64,000 nt of DNA, taken from assembly GCF_015706575.1 (NCBI RefSeq), contig NW_024037059.1:35908129-35972128 (forward strand). The letters are read 5' to 3'. This DNA is from Patiria miniata. Lineage: Eukaryota > Echinodermata > Asteroidea > Valvatida > Asterinidae. Positions 44,364 to 55,860 of the stretch are shown here, in pieces. The position numbers and the translations under genes are program-made. The notes beneath the pieces were generated by a model that worked only from the letters and a program-made list of their open reading frames with translations, searched no databases and was not told the DNA's origin. Numbering within the stretch: the first letter of the stretch is position 1; every line of letters starts with the position of its first letter.

Positions 44364-45993
44364 AAGTATGGTTGTCAAATTGTCAAAAAAAAACCTTGGT
44401 TGGGTCAGTACCACTCCCAAATTGTCGAAGAATATTGCAACCTTCCAAAAAGGTCTTTAACACTTCTATATACTTGAGCTTATTAGTATTTGTTTAACAT
44501 GCATTTGTTGAGAAGAAAATATCAAATAAATTAGGGGAACATGGATTGATTTCATAAACTGTAACATCACACGGCGGGCGGAAAAGAAGATACAGTATTT
44601 TACAAGGTGAACAACAATCATTTGGATAATTTTGAAACCAAAATCCAGAAACCACCGCCGATAAGGTGTCTAATTGTCAACAACTGTATTGTTTTTATCA
44701 GGAATGAGAAATTCAAACGCGGCGAAATAAAAGAGTATCACAGAAAAGTCGGTGGATGTGTAATGTAACTTACCCCTCAGCCCATTCAATACCAGTGCCG
44801 TCGTACATGTTTGTGCCAGAATTTCAGACCGTGTTATCTCGCTAAAAAGATACTTAATTATATCAGAACGTCTGTACACTGACAACACTACTTGTGGATT
44901 TTTATGCAAGCAGATGCAACCTTGTGATGTGAAACCCTACTGGCAAATATGAGCCCTCCGTTTTCCAATTAACATTCAAAAGCCGGCCGACGAGCGACCA
45001 ATCAGGCGACACGTTCCTATCTCATCGGTGGTAGAGTTACCGTTATTTAAGCACAATGACTAGCCAATCGAAACACTGCGATGGGATCTGTTACACGCCG
45101 ACTGACAGAACTGGACAGTAGAAAAACAGAAAAGTCGGCAAAAGTTTGTTTGGAATGATATCACAAAGTCACGCCTAACTGGTTCAGTGATCACTGTATC
45201 AAATTCAGTCCAAACCACCTGTGGAAGACTACGGTTTTTTTTCTGGTTTTTTTTCTTCACTTTAATAGCTTTTACGGCTTGGAGTCACTAATTAAATTTT
45301 TATCGAGTCATCCAAACATGGATATGAATACGAATTGAGCAGAGGACAATCGGACAAAAAGTACTGAAACTCGCCTTCGCATCAGGGCAGTGCTCCATCT
45401 TTGTCAAGACCATAGATGCCACAAGCAGTTATGTTTTATGATGACTTATCAAATTTTATGATGTTGATGAGTATGGCACAGGAAAACACACAGACCGTGG
45501 ATGTACATCATGTACACACACCCACCCCCCATAAAATCCGCACATCTTCGGGTTCAGAGCTCACATAAGTTGCCAACAATGACTGAAGACTGCGTTCATT
45601 GAATTGTTCTGTTTATTTGTACGTTATTGGGGGCTGGATTTAGGAGGTTCTTGCAGAATGTGACTGAGAAGGATGAGGGAGGGAATGACGAGGGAGAAAT
45701 GGAAAGGGCAAAAGTGACTTATCGTAAATTTTAGCTCATCCAACGATGGAGCAACAAGTGTTTTTAATAATTCTTGGTCCAATTTTCCAGCTTTTCTAAG
45801 AATGGAACTCTGTTTATTAACCCTCCTACTGTCTGAACAGCCCCAGACAGTCGAAAAATCATTCCTCTTCCCGAAGCATGACAGTCCTTTTTTTATACAC
45901 AGGCTAGTCACCAACAGTCAGATCATATTACAAGCAAGCACCGTGACTAGTCAAATTCAGTCAACTGAAGCAGGCAAGTGGTAGGCAAAGCTA

Positions 45994-46158
45994 GCTTATC
46001 AATCACCTACAATCAAATCGTAGCTGTATCAAGTAACCAAAAACAGTCAACGTCAGTCAATCCTGCTTTATGTTAGCTGGGAGCTTTTAACTGTTAAAAG
46101 CAGTCACTTGATCGGTTTTAACTGAAAGGACAACTTTTCACAGAATGTATTTTTGCAC
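45994..46158. repeat. dispersed repeat, copy 2 (other at 22530)
   Basis: See the 22530 copy. It ends CAGAATGTATTTTTGCA. Confidence 0.8.
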
Positions 46159-46582
46159 TTGAGGGTTAATCATCGTCCTGTGCTTACTGCACATGCACTA
46201 GCAGAGGTATTCTGTTCAAATTCTAAAGACACACAATTCTGAGTTAATGGATAAACATAATACGTGCACAAGAAACAAATTCATTGCTAACCCTGAATAT
46301 TGTTATCCAAAATTAACAACCTTCCTGACCAGAAAGTTTAGGTATTCCCCTGCCCCCACCATGGAAATTTCAGGCTATTCACTTAAGCATCATGCATAAT
46401 GGTGGGATCATACTCAACGCTAAAGAGAATGCAAGTTTCTTATGTCACGTCAAGTTTTTGCACTGCAAATTCACAAAAGTTGAGCACATTTCAACTCCGG
46501 GGAATTTCGCAGCGAATGTTTCATGAAGTCAAATTCACTTGGCATTCGCATGAGCCATGAAGTATGAATCCCCCTTAATATT

Positions 46583-46729
46583 CAGGCATGCAACTGGGAA
46601 TTTAGAAAGAAAGAAAAAGGAAACTCCAAACCACACAAGACTTTGTACAGTATTTTTTAATTTGTAATGGCATTTGTGAGAAGTAAAATACAAGGATTTC
46701 AGTGGATCCGAGGAAAAGTTGCATGCCTG
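46583..46729. mobile_element. CAGGCAT-family MITE with AATATT duplication
   Basis: 147 bp. TIRs CAGGCATGCAACT and AGTTGCATGCCTG are perfect. Exact 6-bp duplications AATATT lie at 46577-46582 and 46730-46735. Confidence 0.85.
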
Positions 46730-47191
46730 AATATTGGTATAAATGAATTAATGAACAGTCTTGTTTACAACTTCAGAGAACGGCGACCTTGTGTCAACAA
46801 ATGCACTGCATGCACGCCGCCATAGGGCAACATGCGCACCTCTCATCATGCAGCCCTGCAACTTATATGTATGTCTCGGTTTAAGATTTTCAGAGGCAAC
46901 TAGAATTGGGTCAGTCTGGACTGGGGGCAACTATGACGGAGGGGTGGGCCCCATTTGGGAAAGGCATCAGCCGCGAACCGATGACAGATGCCTGAGCCTA
47001 GCACTTGTCGGGAGGAGAAACTTCAAACATTGGGTTCAAAGCTATTAATGAAGTTTTATAGTCTGTGGCCTATGGATATCAGGACATGACTTTGGCACCC
47101 ATACAAAGACGATCACATGAAATCTCACTCATGGTGTGAGTACATTGCGCTCCACTTGCAAAACACCACCAAAGGAGTGGTGATTTTCTCA

Positions 47192-47560
47192 TACAGGGTG
47201 AGTAAAAAACAACGAAACCCAAATTTCGGGACTATTGTTTTAGTGAAGTTTTGCATGTAGCACTTTCAAAATGTATGATATGAAAGCCCAATTCATAAGC
47301 TTTTTTTTAGTACAAGAATCATTCAGATCACTCGAGTACTTTTCGGGTTACCGAATTTTAAACACAACCACCGTTTTAAAGTTCTGTCCACGGGGATCAC
47401 AAAAAAGGTGTGCGTTCTTTCAGCAAAACGAAAACAATTCATACACATCCATATGTGATTTGTTTTTCGTTTTGCTGAAAGAACACTTACCTTTTTGGGG
47501 CCTCATATAAAACTCAATGCAAAAGACTTCAAAACCAAAAACGTTTCAGGCCATTTTACT
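47192..47560. mobile_element. CAGGGTGAGT-type element with internal hairpin
   Basis: Starts TACAGGGTGAGTAAAAAACA and shares CCCAATTCATAAGCTTTTTTT-like text with 19759-20425. It has an inner hairpin GTTCTTTCAGCAAAACGAAA and inverse (47412-47490). The right terminus is not found. Confidence 0.55.
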
Positions 47561-47612
47561 GCTTTTTGTGTTTTCTTTTTAACATAATGAATGACACATG
47601 AGTTAGCCTTAC

Positions 47613-47700
47613 CTCGGGTAATACTGTGAAGGAAATTCTGACTTGGGCTGCCGAAGATTCATGTCCAATGAACTTTGACCTCCAACCCCTGAATTTGACC
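47613..47700 (-). CDS. eya: eya exon, transactivation domain
   Basis: An 88-nt exon with acceptor TTTTCTCTTGCTTTTAG and donor CCGAG/GTAAGG. It encodes SNSGVGGQSSLDMNLRQPKS and then EFPSQYYP. It starts with two bases of a split Gly codon and ends in phase 2; the last codon (AG plus C) becomes Ser. Read across the junction this gives QYYPS-QAYPHILPTPS, which matches the Pro/Ser/Tyr-rich layout before the conserved YPHILPTPS landmark. Confidence 0.93.
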
Positions 47701-48235
47701 CTAAAAGCAAGAGAAAAGTAAAAGCGATGGTCAGGCAAATGCAGTTTCTGAATTTGTCACTATGCAAAAAAAAAAGGAATAACAACAAAAAGACTGATTA
47801 CTGCTCATGAGTGTTGCAATTAATGGTGACTGAAGAAATTGCTGGTCTATCTTTGTATATTTTTTTCTTCATTTAACGCTTGATAGAGCTGAAGAGAAAT
47901 ACATCAGCTCACATTACAACTTCTTAAAATTCTGTCTAACAATGGCTAGTAATTAGCATGCGAAGAATTGAGTGGGTAAGATTATACGTTAGTGCTCTCG
48001 TGACTAGTAAAAAAAAATAATTCTTTTGTGAATTCGGGTTATGTTCGCATTCACCATAGGACTACATGTACATGTATGTCACTACATTATTCTACACAAT
48101 AAACATGAACACATGAAAAATGTTGTGCAAAACAACTGTGTCAAGGTCTGCACAAGAACAAGTTAAGAAATGTATGCATTCGCAGGGAAATGACTGACGG
48201 AGCTTGCAAAATAATTAAGCAAAAACTTAATCTAT

Positions 48236-48765
48236 GCAAGTAAATGGAAAGGTACCTTTTTGGGACTTAAATTACAGAGCTCTATCAGGAGCTTGTGTTG
48301 CGACACCATCACGGTGTCTTTATCAACTGGCGTTGTTGAGGCCCTCACATGACCATGACATGTCCATGCTTGGTCACATAACACAGGCATGCAACTGGGA
48401 ACTTACAAAAAGAGGAAATTCAAATCTTTCCATAACTTTGTACAGTGTTTTTCTATTTTCAATGGCACACTTTGGAAGTCAAAAAAGAGGAAATCAGCTG
48501 ATCCGAGGAAAAGTTGCTTGCCTGATAACAGGAGGCGGTCGTACACGTATCCTCAATCTCTGTTCATATGGTTCATCTCTGAACAGAGATGGAGGATACG
48601 AGCTGGCCCAGGTGTACGACCGTCTCCTCGGGTGACCAAGCATGGTCAGGCGAGGGCCTCAACAAGGCCAGTGGATAAAGACACCATGATGGTGTCGCAA
48701 CTCGCAAGCCCCTGATACGAGCTCTGTAATTCAAGTCCCAGAAAGGTACCTTTCCATCTACTTGA
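48236..48765. mobile_element. foldback element with a MITE inserted in it
   Basis: The arms 48236-48377 and 48633-48765 are inverted (TGGAAAGGTACCTTT, GCGACACCATCACGGTGTC, CCATGCTTGGTCAC). The inner hairpin 48531-48632 (GGCGGTCGTACACGTATCCTC and inverse) continues the fold. The MITE at 48384-48524 splits it. Confidence 0.85.
48384..48524. mobile_element. CAGGCAT-family MITE with ATAACA duplication
   Basis: 141 bp. Ends CAGGCATGCAACT and AGTTGCTTGCCTG, with exact 6-bp duplications ATAACA at 48378-48383 and 48525-48530. Confidence 0.85.
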
Positions 48766-49542
48766 TTCAATAATGGGACTGGAAACAAACTTTCATGCTC
48801 AATTAATCTGTGCAGTTTCTGCATTTAATGTAAAATGCCACAAATCAATTGTAAAAACTATAAACACACACACAATATGGGAAAGGAAATTTGCACACTG
48901 GAAGCAGGCAAGAGAAACTACAACCAGTATATGAAAACTGCTGGAATTACGCACGGAGGGATTTTTCTTCGTTACGGTATTTAATAAAGGGAGGAAAAGG
49001 GGGAAAATATGTGGAATTGTGTACATGACTGCTTACGGGACAGGGAAATTGGTGAATTGTTCAATGGATTGTGGTGGGTGGTGGTGGGGAGGGGGGTTTG
49101 GGTGAGCAGATTTGAAACAAAAACTCGAAAAGTTTGTACTGTTATCCTTCTAGAGGTTACATGTACTTCATCCTTTCCCCATTTCACTATAATTGGACAG
49201 GACCCCCAATAGGCACCTAAAACGTAGGGTTTACTACATGAGGGATGAATATCCACATATATGGATAAAGCGCCCTCTATTGAAAGATTGAGAAATGCAA
49301 CAGTCAAAAGTTATTTTGAGGTGGACTATAAACAACTCAGCATTCTGTTTGGAATTTTTTTTTTTTTATCTTTTCCATTCTACAAAAGTAAATCAACAGA
49401 CAACAGTAAAAAAAAAAAATTAAGTAGTATAAATGTAAATTAGCACATTCAGCATTTGCCTGTCAGATTATCTCAAGAGAGGGCGCTATAACTTAAGGGT
49501 GGGAGGTGATGATAGCAGATCTAGGCAGCCAGACCCGCTCAC

Positions 49543-49638
49543 CTGCGTAACCTTCGGCCTGGGCGTTTACGCCATAGCCACCATCTTGGATCACGGTTGG
49601 CGTAGATGGGTCACTATTACTGAGCGGTTCGGACTTGA
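49543..49638 (-). CDS. eya: eya exon with KSEPLSNSD
   Basis: A 96-nt exon with acceptor TCTGGTCTCTCTTCGTAG and donor GCAG/GTGAGC. It encodes (V)KSEPLSNSDPSTPTVIQDG and then GYGVNAQAEGYA, and ends in phase 1. The K(T/S)EP motif, with the shape of a sumoylation site, is a conserved landmark of the Eya transactivation domain just after the NGT segment. The split first codon becomes GTC (Val) from the 53042 exon, or ATC (Ile) if the 87-nt cassette is included. Confidence 0.95.
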
Positions 49639-50536
49639 CTACGAAGAGAGACCAGAAACAAGAAGAGATCAAGAAAACGAAAAACAAGAAAGAAAGGAAA
49701 AAAGAGACAAGAAAGCGCAACGTAAACATGGAGCCAAGCCTGCCGCCATGAGAAGAAAAAAGGCTAAGAAGTAGAGAATGTACAAGCAAGCATATATACA
49801 CATGTATGTATGGTACATCAAATTATGCATGTATTCATTTCAGGTAAAAGAAATCGCTAAATTGAAGATATACCGGACCAGTGCTCAGAACTTAAATCAA
49901 CCGGCCTCTAGTGAAACCTCAAATCATTTTGAGGAACAGGCACAGACTCATTCTGAAGCTAAAGCTGTATCCAAAGCTGAGGACACAGACATGGTTTCAC
50001 AAACCCTAAGACTTGTCCAAATCAGCATGAGAGCATATTTGTGTTCATCAGCTATGCCCTCTGAACGTACCAAATGATAACGTCATCGAAAACAAAAATT
50101 CAATATGGGGGTGCCCTGTATGCCAGTATATTAATCTTACAAGTGTCACTGTTTGGATAGCAGCTTTTAAAATCCTTGGGAAAAAAATAATTAAAAGTGT
50201 AAGATTTGGAGTTACATTTATATGAACTTACTGCCAAAGTAAAAAAGCCCACCAGCATTTCCGCCCTGACATGATCATTACGTTAATTATGAGTGTCGGC
50301 CATTTTTATGTGTGTCGGCCATTTTGGAAAACATAGTGAGCGACTCGGGAAGACCGCTAACGCTCTCCAATGTTGGTGGCAAACAGTCGGTCCAACGTGC
50401 ACTAACGTTACCAATGCTGGCAAACAAGCATTGTTTGTGTACGCGGAACGCACCCTGATCTGGACCAAGTTACTTAAGTAGATTTTAAGAAAGAAAGACA
50501 GCGAAAGAACGAATTTACAGGAAGAGAGAAGCTTAC
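49639..50536 (-). other. eya intron (0.9 kb)
   Basis: No repeat or coding feature except a short direct duplication of TGTGTCGGCCATTTT at 50292-50326. Confidence 0.75.
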
Positions 50537-50623
50537 TTGAGGCTGCGGAGTGAACAGAATTCCAACTCTCTGTACTCGTCAACACACTAGTTTCTGCTGT
50601 TGTTGCCATAGATACATGGTTAC
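50537..50623 (-). CDS. eya: eya cassette exon (87 nt, in frame)
   Basis: The acceptor has a strong pyrimidine tract (TTTTTTTTGTCTTATTCC, then ATTACCTAG) and the donor is TCAA/GTAAGC. Length is 87 nt, exactly 29 codons, and both ends are phase 1, so the exon can be included or skipped without changing frame. Skipping joins 53042 to 49638 as TNGTD-V-KSEP; inclusion gives TNGTD-G-NHVSMATTAETSVLTS and ends SAAS-I-KSEP. The TSVLTSTESWNS part resembles the TVLNTADW segment that I remember from vertebrate EYA4, which lies at the same place before the VKTEP motif. Its use as an alternative exon is inferred, not observed. Confidence 0.8.
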
Positions 50624-53041
50624 CTAGGTAATGAGGAATAAGACAAAAAAAATGTACAACAGATCACATTTACAATTTCTAAAGGCGAAATTATGTAACA
50701 GCACTTTTGTTCAGTAACTATCACTTAAATTGAACAAACAGATTAAAAAAATCCCACATTTTTTTCCTAAGACACGATTCAACTTCAATCAAATGACACA
50801 CCCTCAAAATGTTATGATTCTGTACATAAACAATTACGCACATATATATCAGGTCAGTTCTGTCGTACTCTGTTTTTAATACTTTGCAAATTAAACTGTG
50901 TAATGTATGCAGGGCCTTAATGGAAACCAGTTTTAAACTGTTTGGGCATACCCTGGGTAAAGAAATGTAATAAATAAATAAATAAACAAATAAATAAATA
51001 AATAAGCAAATAAATAAGTAGCACAGTTCAGCAACTTCTTAAATAAAGAAGAAAAAAAATTTAAAAAATAATAATAATTGGAAAAACAATGGGAGACACC
51101 GAATTAGAACAAATCTGTCATGACAATTACTGGTGCAAATACTTTGCTGAAATACAAACTGCACATGTGCTATGTACATGTGTCTAGTCACTCCAGAAAA
51201 AAAAATGAATTATGTTCAGCATCAATTTGATTCTACCTACACACTTTCAAGGTAAAACAGGCGAATTATGGGATTGCACTGTATTCAAATTAATTAATTC
51301 CCGGCGTAAAAATCCCTGGCAAAATTAAATCGTTTGGGCTCTGATTAATAAAAAAAAAAAAGCCGAGGCAAATACTACGGCCAGCTAAGGCAGAAAAAAA
51401 AAGGTCTGGACCCCAAGGGAAATCAGGCAAGACACCCTCTTAATAATATTAACAGTTACAATGAATGGGATTAACAACAGGAACGAAGCAGAAAAACAAG
51501 GGGGGGGGGGGGAAGGGGGAAAAAAGCCAGCAAAAGGAGTCACTTATGAAATTGGGGTTTTTTTTCCCCTGATGAGTGGCTGTGCTTTTTTTTTTGTGCC
51601 CGAGGTAGGATCAAGATTTTGCGATCGAAGGCAGCAAAGTTTCATAATCATAAAAGAGCAGTTTCTAATGAGCAGGGTTTTTCCGGGCTAAGTGCGGGAA
51701 AAAGATTGCTTCGTGTATGCGGAGGAGTGATTTGAGGTCTGGTATTTTGTGGTATTTCGTCCAGGCTTAAATTAACGTCGCGAGAAGTCCTTTGTGAAAG
51801 CATACAGCTACTGTACATTGTAGGTCTGTGGTAAAAAGGAGCCATGTTTAGCAGGCTGACGCACATGCAACAACGTTATTGGAAGTGTATCACAGGAGTT
51901 GCAATTGATAAATATAGCAAACTAGCTGATATATTCTCAGCCTTTGTGAAAGTTGTGAAAGAAGATTTTAAATTTACAAAAATGATGTATTCTTTATCTT
52001 TCAGTATTCAAAAACCTTTGGATTATCTACCTAATTAAGAGAAAACATATCGATGAATAAATAAATTTATGATTTTTTTTGATTTTTTTTTACGCAGGTA
52101 GCCTCAATTTTTTTTTTGAAACTGTTGTAAGGCCAAGTACCAAAAAAAACAACAACAACAGTTGATTGTCCGGGTTTTGTTCAAAAAGAGGAGGATAAGG
52201 GCCTTAAGAAGGCCGCCATGTATTTAAATAAAAAATGGCCACCAACTTCGGTTCAAAATGACCGCAAGCTTTTAATTAGCTATTCTAATAGTAAGTAGAG
52301 TCAAAATATTCATGTTAAACATGTTCTATGTATTTTATTAAAGCGAAATACAAGAAAAAGTTAGGTTTTTGAGGTGAGAAAAAGAAATAAAAAATGAAAA
52401 AACAAAAGGATGCAGCTTCAAAAAAGGATGCGGGCAGGACGATCAACATTTTTTTGTTTTACTTGGCCCAATATTGATGTATTAATTCATCAGAAAACTG
52501 CCACTTTCAATGAATAAACATTCAATATCAATGCAATATGTCGGAAATATGTATGCAAAATGCAGATTTTTCATTGTCTGTACTTAAATAAAAAATTAAT
52601 CATAATATCGTCGGGTGCCCTGCAGAAGGGCATATGAGCGCTCTGACGCGAAAATCACTTACAAGAAAATTGCACTGAAAGGCTTCAGTGTTCCCCACGT
52701 GTATTATGAATCTAATATTGTCCCACGCATTTCATAAATCGTATAAAATTTACATTTGTCACACGTCTAAATCATCATTTTTGGAGCAACTTGTGTTAAT
52801 TTCTGACAAAAATGTTTAAATTCCATTAAAATTTTGATGATTACGCGTTCGCGCATAAAGGCGTACACTCATACGCCATTCTGCCAGGCACACAATGTTT
52901 TTTAGTTAGACGACTGCAATAACAAAGGAAAATTACATATCGTTAAGTTACCTCTACAACTCATTATCAATAATAATTTCTGTCCAATGAAAAGCCACGT
53001 TTCATGATCTCCTCCCCGAGTAACAAAGGGAAGCCACTTAC
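50624..53041 (-). other. eya intron (2.4 kb)
   Basis: It contains an (AAAT)n-type microsatellite at about 50965-51025, directly after TACCCTGGGTAAAGAAATG, which looks like the tail of a non-LTR retrotransposon on the plus strand. A poly-G run lies at about 51501-51512. The rest is AT-rich with A/T homopolymers, and I see no further coding sequence. Confidence 0.75.
50965..51025. repeat. (AAAT)n microsatellite
   Basis: ATAAATAAATAAATAAAC-type run following TACCCTGGGTAAAGAAATGT, like a retrotransposon tail. Confidence 0.85.
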
Positions 53042-53163
53042 CGTCTGTTCCATTGGTTGTTACAGAGCAGTTGCTGTCTGTGGAGTTGTCATGCTGGGGG
53101 GAGTTGCCGTTACCACTGGAGACTTGGCTGTGTGGACTAGCCAACTGCTGAATTTCCATAGAC
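53042..53163 (-). CDS. eya: eya exon with the MEIQQLASPHS N-terminal motif
   Basis: A 122-nt exon with acceptor CCATCCTCTTTCCCAG and donor GACG/GTAAGT. It contains the conserved N-terminal Eya motif MEIQQLASPHS, followed by a Ser/Asn/Thr-rich stretch ending TTNGTD. The ATG at 53159 corresponds to the start used by short EYA isoforms in vertebrates, but here the frame continues upstream through RS into the exon at 63096. Both an internal start and an extended N terminus are therefore possible. The ATG context is weak at -3 (T) and has G at +4. The exon ends in phase 1. A foldback repeat (53281-53559) lies about 120 bp upstream of the acceptor. Confidence 0.95.
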
Positions 53164-53280
53164 CTGGGAAAGAGGATGGACACAGGGGCTTCGGGTTAGG
53201 TCTACGGCTATTTACAACAGTATTCGAATGGTGAAAACGTAAGCCATAGTCATAAAATATCTGTGTAATTCTGAAATCGG

Positions 53281-53559
53281 TCATTCTATAAATTTGGAGG
53301 CCACCTTTTTCCTGTCCCTGTTACATCTGACATATATGATTTTATAGTTCTGATGCATTCCTGAATGCAGTCGTCCTCCAAGAGTGATTATGAATAGCAA
53401 ACTACCTAGCCAACAAATAAAAAAAATCCTTTTAGTTTAATGATTTCAGTATCATTCTTGTTAATGATACTTGAATGGCTACTAATATACAGCACAAAAG
53501 TACCAACTAACAGGGACAAGAAAAATGCCACATTTTGGACCCTAAATTTATAGAATGAT
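53281..53559. mobile_element. TTCTATAAATTTAGG foldback, complete copy
   Basis: Both ends are present: TCATTCTATAAATTTGGAGG on the left and GGACCCTAAATTTATAGAAT on the right, with CTGTCCCTGTTA and TAACAGGGACA inside them. It lies 120 bp upstream of the eya 53042-53163 exon. Confidence 0.8.
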
Positions 53560-53599
53560 GGTGACCCAAATTGCATCAATTCAAGGGAAAGAATATGGA

Positions 53600-54101
53600 T
53601 GGACACACTTTTTGCTGGTCTGGCTCTCGCTCTCGCTACCCTGTGGTCTCGGTCTTGGTACCCTGTGGTTTTAATATTTTTGCTGGTCTCGAGTCAAGAC
53701 CAGCAATATGCGGTATTTATGGCTCATAATATATTGATTACATTGCGTTTGCTGTTTTCGTTCAGTATCGTTGGTTATCATAACCAACATTATTTTGATT
53801 TTCGTTTTCGATGTAGTTATCACTGCAGTGGACAGGCCCATTGTTTTTTTATGTAATTTGATCCTTGCTATATTCTGACGTCAATTAATTTTTTTTTAAA
53901 TGTCTACACGCAATTAACTTTTTATTTATTAATTTGTTATTATTTTTACATTATTCTCCGTTCTATCCGCGGTTTCGGTCTTGGTCTCGGACCATCTCGG
54001 TCTCGGTCTTTCTTTAAGAACTCGGTCTCATTCTAGATCTCGGAACTCCAGGTCTCGGTCTTGGTCTAAACTCGGACTAACCGGTCTCGACTACAACACT
54101 G
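53600..54101. mobile_element. hAT-like element end with GGTCTCGGTC repeats
   Basis: Many GGTCTCGGTCT words at both sides. The right terminus inverts to CAGTGTTGTAGTCGAGACC, a terminus I recall from hAT-type MITEs. The left terminus was not found. Confidence 0.55.
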
Positions 54102-55149
54102 CTGTAAATGCACACCACTATTAGGGGTTAATGATGCTATAATCAACAAAAAAGACTTGAAAACTCCACCCAAAAAATTATTTAAAAATCCAGAGACTTT
54201 CCCAGTTTGTACCTTGATAACAGCATACAAGAGACCGCAATTTTTTTTTTCCTTTTCTGATCATCATATTTCAATTATGCCACATTTGTCTAGTGCATGT
54301 AAGGCCAACTCAGGCTCACAACCTCCCACTTAATATCCAACGCATCTTTCAAATTCTTGACCGTGCAATGGGTGACCAAGTTCAACAATATATCATCGTG
54401 CCCGAGAGCGAGAAGACTGTATACCGTGTACACGTTGGACATCCATCACCAGGAAGCCCAAGTTTGTTTTCATATTGTGTAAGTGGATGTTGTCAGCGAC
54501 ATGAACTTGTTTTCGCTACACACTTAAAGTATGCCCTTCTCCGGTTACCACCAAAAAAAAGGAAAAGAAAAAAAGAGAGATCCATATTTTACTGGGTGGT
54601 GATGTAATTGAGAGGGAAATTTGTTATTGAATTTTTACAGCGAAGACACATTTTGACAGTCTTCTGTGACAGATGATGGCAGATCTTGTACCACTGAAGG
54701 CAAATATGTCACAAATGAAGCGGCCTTTTTTGTGTGACTTAGCACAAGGTAAAACATGCCATTGTTTTAGCTTATTGCTGGGTCTCACGAACATAATATA
54801 GGAATGAGGCTATGAACTAAAAGAAAATGGTCTGACAATTGGATGAAAGGCTTGAAAGACGCATTTCTTTCTATTCTGATGTCTTTCACTCAGATTCAAA
54901 AGGTCTGATTTCAGACAAAAGTCTGAACAAATCTCATACCTAATGATTGAGTAAATCTCGGGTAAATCTCTGTAAAGAGCAAGAATTTCAATTTTTACAG
55001 AATTTTAATCTGATCCCATCGTTAGTGAAACAAGTGTCTTACAGTAATTATTAAAACATGACAAGCCTAGTAAAGTTGGTCCCAGGGAACGCGACTATTC
55101 TTTTCAATTGATTCAGAATGGCTATTCACTGGAAGTCTTTTCATGCATC

Positions 55150-55860
55150 TGGTCTACACAATGGGCCAGGTTAAAGCTACAGTCCATCATTTGTAATTTG
55201 TGTATTTTGTTCGTTTGAAGCAACAAAAGAGTTCAAAATCTAATGAAGGATACTGAGCAACTAACCTGATGAAGTTTCAGCTAAGCTTCAGCTGTACATT
55301 CCGAGAAAAACAGCATTCTAAGATCTCAATTTCAAATCCAAAGTTACTGAATCATGTTTTGAATTGTTTTGAATTGCAGCTATACGCGACGTCGCGCACT
55401 GATCCGACGAATTATAACAACCGCGCGCGCGTGTGCGTCGTTCCAATACTTGTGCGCGCTGCGCTGAATAACAAAACGAACTACTAATTTAAATTTTCCT
55501 ACGGTGCTTCTTAAGAATCACCGTTGGAAATGCCTTCTTTCGTTGATTACTTCAAAATGACAGCTTCCCAGAAAGAATAATTTCACAGGGAGTTTAGTCC
55601 CCTTACTATCTTTCAACCAAGTTTGTTTTTCAACAATAATTACGCCAGTTACTTTTCGGATGGCTGCAAATGATGGACTATACCTTTAAGCCTATTCATT
55701 GGTGTTACGGGGTATCCTATACAATAGCACTGCCCGGCTCTCTTCACCAGTCTACAGCCTGTCTAAGTCACAAGTGACAGTCAGTCAGTCAGTCAGTCAG
55801 GTACAAAGATGAAACCAGGCTGGCCCTCTGGGACTAGCAAAAACAGACTTAAATTGATGA
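55150..55860. repeat. CAGT-family repeat, copy B, split by a TTAA MITE
   Basis: GTCTACACAATGGGCCAGG at 55152, then the insert 55171-55689, then CCTATTCATTGG and ATAGCACTGCCC continuing as in 11139-11330, with a (CAGT)5 run near 55780-55800. Confidence 0.85.
55171..55689. mobile_element. TTAA MITE family 2, complete copy
   Basis: 519 bp including TTAA at both borders. TIRs: AAGCTACAGTCCATCATTTG and the inverse of CAAATGATGGACTATACCTT. The interior has an unusual CG-rich block (CGCGACGTCGCGCA, CGCGCGCGCGTGTGCG) at 55386-55465. No ORF. Confidence 0.85.

Larger units (their letters stand above)
41506..47612 (-). other. eya intron (6.1 kb), repeat-rich
   Basis: It holds a minisatellite (41714-41890), a decayed non-LTR retrotransposon 3' end (42330-42727), a dispersed repeat (43188-43265), MITEs (44187-44363, 46583-46729), a repeat shared with 22530-22698 (45994-46158) and a half foldback (47192-47560). 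A GC-richer patch at 44970-45060 has two CCAAT-type sites and TTAAATAA on the minus strand. I see nothing in 42730-43187 or 43270-44186. Confidence 0.75.
47701..49542 (-). other. eya intron (1.8 kb) with a nested foldback
   Basis: Its centre is the foldback at 48236-48765 with a MITE inserted in it (48384-48524). The rest is AT-rich and featureless to my eye. Confidence 0.75.

Noticed and set aside
49493..49801. 102-codon minus-strand ORF read as one protein
   Set aside because: Only the part from KSEP to GYA is the eya exon; the upstream Phe/Leu/Ser-rich part is the polypyrimidine tract.
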